Of a stretch of 64,000 nucleotides of DNA, positions 31,955 through 45,564 are shown one piece after another; the stretch's first letter is position 1; each line of letters begins with the position of its first letter. The position numbers and the translations under genes were made by a program. The stretch lies in NCBI RefSeq assembly GCF_010183535.1, contig NC_071330.1:10087717-10151716 (forward strand), written 5' to 3'. The notes beneath the pieces were generated by a model. The model saw only the letters and a list, made by a program, of their open reading frames with translations, was not told the origin of the DNA and did not search any database. Origin of the DNA: Caenorhabditis remanei (taxonomy: Eukaryota; Nematoda; Chromadorea; Rhabditida; Rhabditidae).

Positions 31955-34900
31955 CTAGCGCCTTTGTTGTCCATAAACTGGTCCTGGATAGAACATATAA
32001 GGAGATGGCTGCACGTAAGGACGCCATTGAGCTCCTTCATCGTAATGGAATGCCTGTGGACGTGGATTCGATGAACCTGATGGATGATTTTGACGACGCA
32101 TACTTCCTGGTTGTTGTCGACGTGGAGATGTTGAGCGAGATGATGTTACTACTCTCTGAAAAACAGAAAATGGAAAATTTTGAAAACGTGGAATATCGAA
32201 AGTACCGGACTCGGAAGATCCTCATAAATTTCACTATCTCTACTAACTGCTCTTCTCTGTCGACGTCTTCTAGATTCTCGGTCTCTTCTTGGTGTTCCAT
32301 CAGTTTCAGATGCTCCCGATTCACTATGTCTTCGATGTCTTCTAGATTCTCTCTTCAATTCTCCTCTTGATGAATATTCCGTTTGTCCATATATTGAGTT
32401 GACTGGTGGAGCAGCAATAGCAAGATAATGCGGTGGAGGAGCATTCATGAGGGGTTTCGGTACTGTATAAGTGTATGATGGATGATGATAAAGACCTTCT
32501 GGATGGATTGCACGTCCTCCTGTTGGAATATAATATATTGAAGATTCATCATCCATATCACAGCATAGTTCAGCACAATTCAATGAGGTGCACGAGAAAC
32601 CGAAACGTTCAGAGAATGCGACCATCAAGCTGAAATTCACAAAACTGGAAATGCAAAATACCGAAATGAGGTAGTTACTTTGGCAAGAAGAAAAGATAAT
32701 TGATAAGAGATGCAGCTGCATTGAGTACAATAATTTTGCAAAGATGGTAGACAACTGGAACATCAACATAAAGAAGTGGGAGGAACGTAATGACTGGAAC
32801 AATGCAAGCAAGAAGAACTGGGACAAGAGTAGCCTGTAAATTGAATGGTAATGGGAGGACAAATGAGAACAGAAGTGTACCTGGAAAGTGTATTGAATTC
32901 TCACTCCTGCACGAATTTGTGATTTTCCAGACATTGAATAACTATAACAGAATGCCATTACAATGACACAAGTCAACGCATTTCCAGCCAGAGCCATCGT
33001 AAGAGTGACGATATTCATGGGAACAGACCAGAAATATGCGTATCCAACTGTTTCGACGAGTACTGTAAATTCAGAGAATTAGAAAGTCTTAATATGAAAA
33101 AAGATTAATACCTGCTATAGAAGTAACTAATAGGAGAACAGTAAGAGCTGGTTGACCGAGAAGAAGCAATGAAAGAATGAACAACATGAGGATAGCCACT
33201 CCAAATGCAACCATTCCAGAAGTACAAACACTGATATCATGACGAAGAGACATTGAAGATGGAATATCAACAGAAAGTGGAATTCCCTTCGTAGCAGCCT
33301 TCTTCAGAATTGTATCCACAAATGCTGCTCTGAAAATTGAATTCTGTTAGTAAAATTTCCAAAAAATAGTTTTTCTATCTATTCAGAAAAGAAAGACAAA
33401 CCTCTCAGAGAATCCTTTTGCAGTTAGCTCCAAATACATTCTCGATTTAATAATTTGAGTTTGGAAACGATCCATCACAATATCCGAAGTGTATTTTCTA
33501 TATGTTTCTGATGGAAGAAAAACGAGATTGACGACTGGCACGAAAGTATCCTGAAAGAAAGAAAAAAGAGAGAATATAATATTTTCTCTTCTCCATGGAG
33601 ACGTTCAACGCACCGGATTCACATCGTAAATGCTCGCTTTTTCGAATTTCGCGAATTCGGCAAGCCAGTTGACAGCTCTCGTGGCATATCCTTCCGCCTG
33701 CAAAGAAATGTATTGAGATCTCTTCACATGAAAAAGAGCTTACAATTGCAAAGTCCATAATATCGAAAATATTGTTTTGAACATTATGATCGTGGTATTC
33801 AATGTTGCTTTCAATTGTCAATTCAATGAATTGAGTTGTTTTTCCGAATTGTTCTCTGTATTGTTCGATGAATGTTTTCTCCGATGATCCGGATGGAAGG
33901 AAATATTCTTCTTTGATGTCAATTCTGAAGTAAACTTCTGCAATTAGATAGTTTCCTTTTCATGAACTTACCCAGTATTATAGAATCCGTAGATGGCAAA
34001 GAACACATAGGCGGTGCACAAAACAAGAATTGGATAGCGGATTTTTGGGCTGATAACGAATGCTCCGATGGCTCTTGAAGCACATGGACGAGAATCAAGA
34101 AGACGATCATGAAGAGAGAAAAGAGACGCAGAATCGAAAGAAGCAAGTTGTGGAGCAGTGAAATGAGTATCTCCTGTCTTGAAAATTTGATACCATTTGA
34201 CGCCGCGAGCTTCACGACTTCCACCAATGAACACGAAGACAGAGATGAAACTGAAATAGAGAAAACAGATGAAAAAGATCAACAGAAAAGAAACAAACCA
34301 AACAGTGAAGACTAGAAGAATAGCAACAGAAGAGGCAATACCAAGGAACGATGAAACCATATGTCCATTCTGAATGGCAGCTCCCATTGCAACTGTAATT
34401 ATTATAATATAGTGAAGGACAGATCTAGAGTAACTAACGGAATGTCAGGACAATGACAACTGCACTAGCAGCAATTCCTGGAGCATCGTGGGCCAAAATG
34501 AACGCAATTTTTTCAGTTGGATGGACGGCTGCAGATGAATATCGAGACCAGCTCAAGTGTAATTGGAATAACCAGAGAAGACCGATTCCTGAGAATGATT
34601 AGAGTATAAATTAACGGTTTTGGAAAAAGTTTTCAAGTGCAAATACAGTAATCTTGGGCGATTTGAGGTGGTGGGACAAGAAATTCGTTTGATTAAGTGT
34701 TGTATGATTATCAGGAGGAATCATGGGTGGATGCTCATAGTTGCAAAAGCATTACCTGCTGCGGAAAAGCCAATAAAGTCTATTAAAAAAAGAACTCTTA
34801 CCTACAAGTTCTTGGGGAGTGGCTGAAGATTCTCTTTGAATACGTTTTTTTGTTGTTCGGTGTAAAAAAAACATTTGATAAAAAACGGAATTTCACTTTC

Positions 34901-37900
34901 GGAGAGCGCCAAACCAAAAAACAAACAGCATTATAATATTCTTTGTTGGATTCCATATTTATCATAACAGTGTTCGAACAAACATTCGTGGGTATGAAAA
35001 CTTCAAGCTTTCTCGAAATAAAAATACTTTTTAGATTTTTCAAATTGACATATGAGAATGATTTCATGTCATAAAATCTAAATTACACTCGTATAAAATA
35101 AGACGGAATTCGCTTTCCCTTTCCTATGAAAATAGAGAAAAATATAGTTATATGAAATGAGAGATGGCTCGTTAAAAGTCAGAAAATACGATAATTGGTC
35201 TCGGATTGCGATTCTCAAGATCTCTCATTTTAGGGCATTTCTGAAGAGGGAAGAAACAAAGAAGACGTTGTTATGGAGTCATAGAATATTCAAAAAAGGA
35301 GAATAACTTACCAATTGTTACAAAACAAATTGGATAAACCAATGGATCAACTGGAAGATTTCTGTAGAATTGCATTGAAAAACCTGCAAAAAAAGAAGTG
35401 ATTTTACTAAGAAGAAGGAAAAGAAAAAAACGAAAAGAACTGGGGACATGGATTATATTTCAAAATTTTCAAGATTTGGAATCCAAATTTAGGAATAATT
35501 GTTGTGAAGGGCTTCTTTTATCTCATAAACTTCATTCCGTCATACCTGTGATTGAAACGGCGGAAATTGTGATGAATATCATGATACCAAGACATGGCTT
35601 CGACTGAAAATAACACAGAAAAGGATGTAAATTCTGAATAAGATTACTGTACCTTGTATGCATTAGCACCAAACGAACAGATGAGACAGAAAACGAATAG
35701 AATGATGAGACAGAATTGAAGACACCTGAAAGGAAAATAAATAGTGGGTGCAGAAGACCCTAGGGCTCATTGAGCAAAAAGGATTTCCCGTCTTCTCAAT
35801 ATTACATTTTTGACCACTGACTTTTGATAATGAGCATAAAAGTAGTATTCGAAGAACAGATGAAGACGTCAATTCAATGCGTCAGAATGTTTTAGTTACG
35901 TTTTTTTATTGCATACGGAAGTTAGTTGGATTGATTTCACATTTTTGAAATTGTGCGCACGTCAAAAGTGCGGGTACGGATTTGGTACGCCCACAATTCT
36001 TACCAATACTGGTCCTTCAGTGACGAAACGACAGCATCTTTGAATGTTTCTGGAGACCACGACATCAAAGAAATATTTGGAGCAGTGGTGAGTCTCGTCT
36101 GAAACTCAGAAATTCCTCTTTAATACCATCAAACCAACAATTAAAATACCTGTTCCTCGAAATGTCTGTGCCATGAATTATGCTCTTTTCCAGTCAAATC
36201 ATTCTTCAATTCGAAATTCATCAAAAGTGAAGACGCCTTCGAAATAGCTCCATCTGTATCTGTTTCAACTCCTCCAATTGATGCACCAAGATAGACACGT
36301 GTCAGATTAGTTGAGTCCTTGCTCATACTCACAAATGTTTCTGGATAAGTGAGTGCAACTTGTGGACTTTTCTTGATAATTCTATCAACCATATCTTTAT
36401 CAGTTTCACATTCCAATGAGCATTGATTCATAAATTCTCTCTTCTCAACTGGAAAATGATCTAATTTCTTCTTGAGAGCAGTGTAGGCTAAAACTGCATC
36501 TTTTCTTAGGATTGTATCTCTTGACGTCCTGAAAACATTTCTCATTTTTTTCTCTTTTTCCACCACTTACATTGTCTTAAGAAGCACTGCAAAACGGTTG
36601 TTGTCTCGCCATTTCATACATGAAAATGCCGGATTTGAAGAATTAAACTCTTGGTTTTTGGTTGTAATTCCAATTCCATTTGAGATTACATCACTATCAG
36701 AACCGAGAAGATGATTGAATGGAAGGTCGATATAAATTTGTTCTCTGTGAATACTAGGCAGAATGAAAGAACTCGCAAAGCAGAAAAGAGCTACGAGTAT
36801 TGAGAACATCTTTTGGTTTGCAATAAACTTTCCGAGTGTCCAGAATGTTCGACGGAATATTGCTTCAGCGAATCGAAACGCTCTGATTCTGTAGACACCT
36901 TGCGTATATGCACCAACTGGTTGTTTCACTGTCGATAAATCTATTTGTTGAACATATGTAGCCATTTGCATTTCATTCGTGATCCTTCGCACCTGCAAGT
37001 TTTGAATATTTAAAATCGGTCTTATTTTAGGATTGCAGTTTCAGATGAAGTTGATCACGACAGACGAACAGTTCGGCAATAAATTAATTTTTATATCAGT
37101 TTTAGTTCAATGAACTAAATATTCGTCAATACGTGGAAAACTCAAAAATGAGAGCATTAGACAATCCGTCACGTCGTGACATAGTCAAATTTTCCAACTG
37201 AAAACTGCATGAACGAGAACATTATTTATCAGAACTGTATTTGTCTACTGTATCTACAAGCTGTAACTTTTAACATCAAGCCTTACCAATGCTTTTTCAG
37301 CTTTCCGATCTCTCCGATCCAAAGTTGTCGTCGTTGATGGAGGCTCTTCTACATAACTCGTTCGTTCTCCAAGTGTTGGATGAGTTGTTGTATTCAGATT
37401 ATTCTCTTCTTTCTTCATTTCGTCTTCTTTAACTCTCTTTTCTTCTAATTCTCTTCTCTCTTTTTCCATGCGTTCTTTTTGTTTTTTCTCTTTTTCTTCT
37501 CTCTGAACAATTAATCAAGTTTCTCTGTTTTTAAAATTTATTTGTGTTTACTTTCAGAGTTGAGACTCTAGTTGGTTCTCTAACTGGAGCAGCTACTGTA
37601 GATGTCGACGAATAATTATTGTTTGAGCTTGTTCTTGGCTCTTCTTCGTCTGCACTGCTCTCCGGTGGAGGTACTGATGGAGGTGGAACTGACTGAAATC
37701 AACTTGATCATTCTCTGTGAAATGATTTATTATGTCAAATATTGTTTCATCGTGATTGATATGATAAGCTAGCTTCTATAACTAACACTTGTATTATTTC
37801 ATTTTTCCTTCTTATTCCCCTCGTTTTGTACCGCCTATCATCTAGATAACGAACAGTTATAAAAGAGGGAAAGAATAGTGTGAGAGACACTGATTAAATG

Positions 37901-39652
37901 ATCTTGACCCCATTTAAAAGGAGTGAGGAGGAACAGTGATAAACAGATGGGCGACGGGAGACAGAAGAGAGAGAATAGATCAAATTGAGAAGGTTGAGAA
38001 ATTGGACGAAAGTTTTGAAACTTTTCCGAAATATATATATATATATATATATATCGGATGATAGAAGAAGAGGAAGAGATCATATCAACGGGAAGTTCAG
38101 TTTCGTTTCTCATTCAGAACAATCGAAAAGTGGAATGAAATAAATAAAGAAAAAGATCAAAAAAAGACCGAACATTTTACGGTATTAATTGAGTCTGGGC
38201 ATCTAATGACTCGGGTTTTATAGGCTCTTTTCAAATCATAAGGCAAGCAGCAACGGGTACTTTCAATTGTGAAACACCTATTACTTTAAAAAAGGAATTT
38301 CCCTTTTAATATTGTGATTTCAGAATCAAAATAGGAAGATCTAGTTGCACTAGGAAATAATTTATTGTCAGAAGACGAAATTAAACCAAAAATGGTCAAA
38401 TTAAAAAAGGGCAAATAAAAATTGATACAAAACGTTTTAGATGATTGAAGTTATAAATCAGGTAGTTCTTACGAATCTAGGTAAAATTTGGACAAGACGG
38501 AGTGTGAGGAAACAATGTTACTATATCCGAAACATTGCGAAGAGATACGAGATGAAACCCTACATTTAAGAAATTTCAAGGCTACTGATGAGATAAAAAG
38601 GTATATTTTATCATACTGTCACTAATAATTTCAGTTCAAAATCTCTTTAAAAGCGAACTTTGTTAACAAAAGAATGGGTAGATCACCAGCTACTTCAACA
38701 ACTTGTTAATTGAAATGAGATCTCGGAACGAAGAAAATTAGAGCAATCAGGCGGAGTGACACAACGGGATATGTTGTGTTAGAAGGAGTAGAAAAAGGAA
38801 ACGATGAAAAAAGAAACAACACGTTTTGGACAGAATAAGGTGTCATCATCCATTCCTCTCTTTTCTTTCTGTTCCTTTTCTCTAGATTTTGCCCTTTTTC
38901 AAACCATATCGCATGGTCTAAACCAGCTAGAAAAAGAAACGAAAAGAAAGTGCAAAACGGTGGTGAATGGATACAGAAAAAGAAAGAGAGAGAGAGAGTG
39001 GATATGATAGTGGTGACACGGGGAAACTGACGATAAAAAAACAAGAAGTGAAGAAAAGTGGAAAACGACCGGACGGATTCAATGACTGTAGACGGAAAAA
39101 AAGATGGAAAAGAGGCGGAGTTATCGTGGGAATAGGAAATGGACTCCCGAGTTTTTTTTTATTCGGATAGTGTGGGGAAAAGAAAAAAGGAAAAAGAAGT
39201 TATTTGACGAGTTTGAAAAGTGTTTAAAAACAACATTCGATGTGATTAGGAAAGGGTAAATTGGCAAGTTCATGGTAAGTTGAACACTTGATTCAGACAA
39301 AATAAGAAACTGCAATAAATCTGAAGTCTAAAATATCTGAGACCGCATTTTCGGAGATTTTATTTTGAAAAAACACAACCTTTTTAAATCGCATTTTCCT
39401 CCTTTTATACAGAGTAAAATTTTAATTTATAGAACTCTTTCCATTTATATTTCATTTCAAACTATCTATTTTCTCACAACAAAAATAGAAGATAATGCTC
39501 TATCTATAAAATTACATCATTCAAAAAATTAAAAGATAACTAACCGGTGCTGATCCTGTGGAAGTTTTTCTCTGAAACCTGATTGCGGCTGGACTTTGTC
39601 GGGATACGTGATCAGGCCCCAAGGCACCAGAGGCGCCAAAGTAAGAGGACAT
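31955..39652 (-). CDS. Patched-related multi-pass membrane protein lacking RND acidic motifs
   Basis: About 20 exons, first 39652-39545, then 37692-37552, 37502-37287, 36992-36571, 36528-36150, 36098-36004, 35725-35653, 35603-35546, 35383-35312, 34588-34439 and further ones down to the last exon (about 32153-31955); roughly 1,230 aa. The N-terminal 150 residues are cytosolic, with Pro/Ser stretches and a Glu/Lys coiled-coil-like segment. Then come TM1 (FSILVALFCFASSFILP), a large ectodomain, a sterol-sensing-like domain (from KPCLGIMIFITISAV to SSVAILLVFT), a second ectodomain and TM8-12, followed by an Arg-rich, Pro-rich tail. The order fits PTR/PTCHD proteins of the RND superfamily. The proton-relay acids are missing: GIGLLW stands where PTR proteins have GVDD, and the TM10 Asp is replaced. 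The first intron is 1.85 kb with an (AT)12 repeat. Acceptor TTTTCCAG precedes GAAATG at the start. Confidence 0.85.
38031..38054. repeat. (AT)12 microsatellite
   Basis: Perfect AT dinucleotide run within the first intron of the patched-related gene. Confidence 0.9.
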
Positions 39653-42600
39653 TTCCTGGAAAAATGACTGATTGCGGGGAGGCTTTTGAAGATGGAGGAC
39701 ACTGAAGGAGGGGATGGGAGGAGGTAAATGAATTATTTGAATGTTCCCATGCAGATATAACAGAAAAAGGTGGGAACGACGGGTAAATGGAGAAAAGATA
39801 AGGAGGTAGATGATTCATAAAATCAGAAAAATAAAGTGACTGTGAAGGTGAATGATATCGAACAAATGTCTAGGGGAAAAAAAGAAGGTAAACAGTAAAA
39901 TTTGCCACGTCGTCAATCAAACTTGATAAGAAAGAGAGAGAAATCGGAGAAAGAAGATGGCTGGTACCGATGATTTTGAAGAATACGCTGGATACCAAGA
40001 AAGAGACGAAACACGGTAAACAATATGATAAATAAGAGATATAGTGCATAGAAGAGGACGACTGGACGCTCCGGGCTGCGGTACAGTTGATAAAGTTGTA
40101 ACATAGAAATCGGTATGCCGGACGGACGGATATGTTGAATAATTGACCTAAATACTACAGTTTCAACGCGTTTCTCGTTCGTTTCACACTGATACTACTA
40201 GAGGCGGATATGATTGACAAATGGTGTTCAATTCGGAATTTACAGTAATGCCATATCTCGATAACCATCTCATCTCTCTCTTTCTCCCCAAATTTCGAAA
40301 CTTGTGTTTTCATGTCAAAGTGATTGATCAATCAAATTACTTATCTTGATAGTTGATCTGAACACCTTCACATTGAGTAAATGAAGGAAAGATTGGCGCC
40401 CTCCATGCGCCTAAAATAAGTTAATAGTGGGCAGTAGAGGATATATTCTCATGTTGGGTCGGGAAAGAATATACTCAAAGTGTAAGTGTTCGGGAATCCA
40501 TTTATTCTGATGACACAAGTGGAGAATAGGGAAGAGAACTTGGAAAACACTAGGTAGAAAAATCTTGAATTTTTTTAAAAAGTACGAAACAACTTCATTT
40601 TGGAATCTTCTCCTTTCTGAGTTTTACAGTTCGCAACTACCGCAATTCACTTCATTTCTAAATAACAATAAGAAAGTACTTTGTTTCTTTTCTTTCATTC
40701 CGTCTGAAACCTTCTTCCATTCCATTCTTTCGGTGACTGAAGGTTCAGTTCTCCACAGGATTTCGGACTCTGGACAGTAAACTATCGAAGCAACCTAGAG
40801 ATCATGACGACACTCAATATAAAAGTTTGAATTTTTAATCAAAAAACACTCTGTATAATGGGAGGGGCTAAATCGACACATCAGTTGCACATAGTATCTG
40901 TGGTTACACTTTCAAAAAATTACAGAATAAGTAGACCATTCGACAGTATACTTTCCGCCGTTTGGGTTGCAGTTCCGTTTGAAATCATTATGGAAACTGA
41001 TCACTGAGAAAAGTAGAACATTGGCAATACGAAAAAAATTAGGTTGAAATCCAACATGTTCTGAAAACTATAGTAACCCCAAATTCCTTAAAACATCTTT
41101 AGCTGTAAATGAGTAGCATGAAAGCTTAGAAATGCAAAATAACCCGCTATCAAATGAACATTTCATTCCGCTCTTCTTCATCTTATAGTTCATCACAAAG
41201 TCATTAAAGAATCATAGGAATGCGTTTCGGAAAACAAAAGAGCGATTATTAGATGAAAAGAAGGAGAAGAGTGATAAATAAACAGCCGGTTGACAATTCA
41301 ATTGAATTGTGTTTCGCTAAAAGAACACGGAGAATTCCAATTCTCATTCCGATTTGCAAATGTTAAAGAAGAAGAGGAACGGGGTGGCGGCATGTGGATG
41401 AAAGGAAAAGGTCATATCATGTGTTAATTGCGATATTCGAGAGATGAACACAAAACTGTCGCAATTATCTTTTCTCTTACCTCCCAGTGGTCTTCTCCAG
41501 AAGATGATGAATCTGATGATGAAGATACCATTTTTTGAAGAAGAGGAAGAATCTGAAACTAGTGATCCGATTGAATAGAAAAGTTGAATTCTGAAAGTAA
41601 GAAAGATTGTACAATAATGGTGTGTCATGCCTAAAAACGTACTTGAGCAAGAAAGACTTCTAGTTTTGAAATGAAAAATAAGTTTGATATCACGAATTCA
41701 CAAATGTCCAATAGTTTTTACTCATTAGGATATTCAGATCAATCTTTGAACCTTATTTTTACGACATTTTGTAGCTCTCTCTAAACTGGCTCGAGTTGTT
41801 TCTATTCACTCAGTTGTTGCTCAAACAATTGAAACCAGGGGATAATTCAAGACCCTGTTATAGATTTCAGAAGAAAGCTACGTAACTGAAAATTGGAGAG
41901 ACACTAAGGAAGATTAACAAGAATGTTGAGATTTTGAATGAAGAATACGTTATCTACATAACAGTGTCTATTTTTAGGAAAAAAGAAATGACATTATGAG
42001 AATAGGACATCAAAAACAGACTTTCTTCATTGTGATTTTAAAATTCTGAATCAATTCTCCAGACTCAAATAGGTAGATTAGATTAATTTCTTGAAGTTTT
42101 CCGACATTACAGCATACAATTGATAGAAATACATATGTGATAGAATAGAATCAAATCATAATCAAAAGAAGACAAAAAAGAAAAACTATATTATTATGTT
42201 TTGGGATCACGATACACAAGAAAACTGGTTGCACTTTGAACACTTTGGACGTGAAGAATATGTGAAAAGGGTGGCGAACAGAACAAAAAAAAACTAACAT
42301 TTGAGTGGCTACTCCCTTCTTTTTCCTCCTCCGATTCACGGAAACTACTATTATCATTTCGAGGTCAATCGCTAATTGTGTCCACTTTCTCTCAACACTC
42401 TTGGAAAATGATCTAAACAATTATTCCGTAAAAATTGAACAAAATATTCCACTCGAATATTATTTCATTAACATATCAAAGGAACTCTAATCGTTACTAA
42501 ATTATTTGAGTTATCTGATTTCATGCATTATCGAGTGAAACTAAAACGAAACAGTTGGTTATCTGAATTGAAGAAGCTGGGCCAAATGGTGCGGTTCATT

Positions 42601-42718
42601 CTTTCTCTGCTGTAAAAATGCAGTTTAAGATTACAAAAAAGAAAAACATAAAGAACTAATAATTTATTTTGGTGACTGAATCAATGCATAGCTCATATCG
42701 ATTTCTTATTTCCTTATT
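39653..42718. other. Intergenic region between patched-related gene and PTP-like gene
   Basis: About 3 kb upstream of one minus-strand gene and downstream of another. The only exon-like stretch is 39913-40104 on the minus strand (63 codons, one hydrophobic segment, GTATCC donor-like site after the hydrophobic part), for which I could not find a frame-compatible downstream exon. The rest is AT-rich with no supported feature. Confidence 0.5.
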
Positions 42719-44337
42719 TTATTTCTGCCCGGAAATAGCCAAACTCATAACTGCAGATCCATTGTTTGTATTCGTTACAGTAGATGCTACTGACCCAATG
42801 ACACTTGGCTGATTAATTTCGGCATTCAACGCATTTGTAAACTGTTGGGTCAATTCAGCTGACTTCTTTACCAATCCATCGGACTTTCCCAATTTTTTCT
42901 TAAAATGATTAATATGAAATTTGGGAGTTCTCAGTGGTCTTACTTTAATGAAGTAAAACAACGAAGTGTACAAACCAGCGTATTGAGTCAATGATTCAAC
43001 CGCCTTTGGACGTTGAACTCTAATCGATTTGACGATATCAGCGATGCACGGTTCAGTTTTTGAGTCTAACTTGTTTACCGCTACAGTAAGAGCGAGGAGA
43101 AATCCAGCACGTCCTGCACCGTGTTGGGACATTATCAATGCAGATTCATCGGATGAAGCGTTGGAGAAAAAGTTGGTCAGCTCAATCGTCTGTTTGATGG
43201 CAACTGCATACTTTACAGGAACATTCTCGAAGTTCCAATTCTTGATAACATCCAGAACGCAGACAATCGAGTTGGAGCAATCACGCGGCAGAACTTCAAT
43301 GTGATACCGACAGACATCGTCATTTCCATGGATTTGAGTAACCTTACGATTGTTGATCCACATGTTACCGTAGTTTCTGTAGTCTTCAGCTTTTTGTGGA
43401 AAGAAGTCGAAAGATTCATTCCCAACGATGATGTGAATATTGGTGGCTCGTTTATCGAATACAGCTTTCCAGAATGCTTCTTCGGAATTCTTAACTGGAA
43501 ACTGTCCCAAAAAAACATTTTTTCCAAAAGGAGTGTCTAATTGAGCCATGTTGACATATTCATTGTCCACTTTCACCAAATTCGAATCCAAAGTTGGATA
43601 CTCTTCAGACTGATTCCATTTCGAATTCGATTTCCAGATTTTGCATTCTTTTTCGACGTTCACACCTATTGACTGTATCTTCGCATAGTCAGCTTTAGCC
43701 TTTTCGAAGTCTAAACAAATATGAAGAAAAACATATAATCAGAAAATCAGAAACTAACCAGCTTTCTCAATCCAACTTCTGGCCGCAGCCTCTCCAACCC
43801 ATTTATCTTGAGTGGTAGGTGTGGTAGCATGATGTTTGATAGATGAGGGAATATGATCATTTCCATGATTACCCTTCGTTTTTCGAATTGATCCGAGTTC
43901 TTTCCTCGGCGGAGTTTGGGGTGGAACATCTGAAGATCCAGCAGTGGAAACTGTGCTGAGAGTGGATGTTGCAGTTCCAGCAGTCGGTGCTTCATCGTCA
44001 CTTATCGTCAAGTTCTTCTCCTTTTTTGCATGGACCGGTTTAGTTACTCCACCTCCAAGACCGTCAACAGACTGCTAAAATTGAAACATATTTCCTTCAG
44101 AATAGCTGATGCCAAAATGTACAGAAGAACTAGGTTCAGACACACCTGTGCGTTCGATACCTTCTTGCCCTTCTTCACTGCTTTGATTGACATTGCAGAA
44201 GACTGTTCTTGCTCCTGTTTAACTTCTCTAACCTTTCTAGGATGCTTCGACTTTTTAGGATGTTTCGAAGTCTCATCGTTGTTCTGCTTTCCACGAGTAC
44301 TGTTTTTTGTGTTGCTTTTAGAGGGTCTATTCGTCAT
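42719..44337 (-). CDS. Tyrosine-phosphatase-like protein, predicted inactive
   Basis: Three exons, 44337-44146, 44074-43759 and 43710-42719; 499 aa. The first 170 residues are Lys/Ser/Thr-rich and probably disordered. The rest is a classical PTP fold of the nematode-expanded type, with EYVNMAQLDTP (cf. DYINASYVDG), LGQFPVKNSEEAFWKAVF (cf. AxQGPL...FW) and the end of the domain at SIRVQRPKAVESLTQY (cf. RxQRxxMVQxxxQY). Two catalytic features are lost: the HCSAGxGRTG loop reads MSQHGAGRAG, so the nucleophilic Cys is Ser, and the WPD loop reads WNF, so the general acid is gone; the loop Arg remains. It is thus a likely pseudophosphatase. A 42-nt in-frame segment starting GTAAGA near residue 420 may be a tiny intron. 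The ATG follows a GTCCAG acceptor. Confidence 0.87.
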
Positions 44338-45564
44338 CTGGACCTGGAGAACAGCTCTAGAAAAGTTTTGAGAACTAGAGCTTAATTCTAGACGGTCCAA
44401 AGAAATTAACTCACATCGAAGAGACTATTCAGTGAACTAGTAGCACTTTTAATGACAGATCACAGAAGTTGTGAAATTTAATTAAACTGATTTGATCAAT
44501 TCATCGGAATCTTTTATATCAATTACACGTTGTGAAACGTGGCAGGTTATGTAAACGAAGAAAATTGATACTGACGTGTTCCTTAACTATTATTAATTAC
44601 TTAATTAATTACGAACATTCATCCTCCTCGAGGAAGATATTTCAAAGCTTCTTTTCAGATTATAAACGTTAATGGTTAAATTTAAAACTGCACCAAAGCG
44701 AACTTCAAGGTTCAATTGAGGATATGATTTTCTAGAAGGGAACTTTGTTGTTTCTTCTTCATTTTTACAATTAGATTACAATGAAGTGCAGATGCTTTTC
44801 TCTAATGTTTGCTTATTCCAGTTTTTCTGGTTCAGTCAGTTTTCCCTTTTGAATTGAATATTCTACCTAAGAATAACATTCCCGCGCCCATACGTTTTTC
44901 TGGAGAATGTGACATTATATCTAACCGAAACTTCCAATTCGCACGGCATTAATATAACTCTCGTAACCTTAAACATTTTCTGTGAAAGACCTTTCTCCGT
45001 TTATTTCACCCTTCTCATTCTTCGGATCCATCGAATATGGAGATGAAAAGGAGGAAAACTCTGTGATGTGCGGCGAGTTGCGCATATACTGCGCGCACAC
45101 TTGCAAAGAGGCGGTGCGAGTGGCAATCCTGACGGAAATCGGCGCGTCATTCGCTGCATTGCATGTCCTCCTCTTTTTGTGCGCTACCTCTCTCTCAACG
45201 CGTTCTTTCAAATTTAGTGATTTTTGTTATCTCATGTGTGTCTCATAAACAGGTGCTCCAAACTTATTTTTTAAATATCTCTGAATCTGAATTATTTTTG
45301 TGCTCATGGTCTTTCATCGGTTTGAAGCTGTTGTTCCGATTTTCCGTATTTATTTGTTCTCTCAATAATTATTCGACAATTGTGTTGTATTTCTGAAGCC
45401 AGAGAACTTCCGAACTGGCCGCTGATATTTTTATTAACTTTAGATTATTCGTCATTATTTTTCAGGTACATTTCTCCAGTACCCAGGCTGAATTTTTTTG
45501 ACTTCTACAACAGAAGAAAACTCTATATTTATTCGTTTTATTTGCATCCAACGTGTGAATAAAA
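44338..45564. other. Divergent promoter region between PTP-like gene and atx-2
   Basis: 1.2 kb with no supported gene. A GC-richer stretch at about 45065-45190 (including GCGCATATACTGCGCGC) stands out from AT-rich flanks and is open in both directions; it may be an atx-2 promoter element. A splice-donor-like GTGAGTTAA near 44412 on the minus strand may mark a 5' UTR exon of the PTP-like gene. Confidence 0.45.

Noticed and set aside
32005..32370. 121-codon + strand frame
   Set aside because: Antisense of the Arg/Ser-rich tail of the patched-related protein.
44030..44371. 113-codon + strand frame
   Set aside because: Antisense of the Lys-rich first exons of the PTP-like gene.
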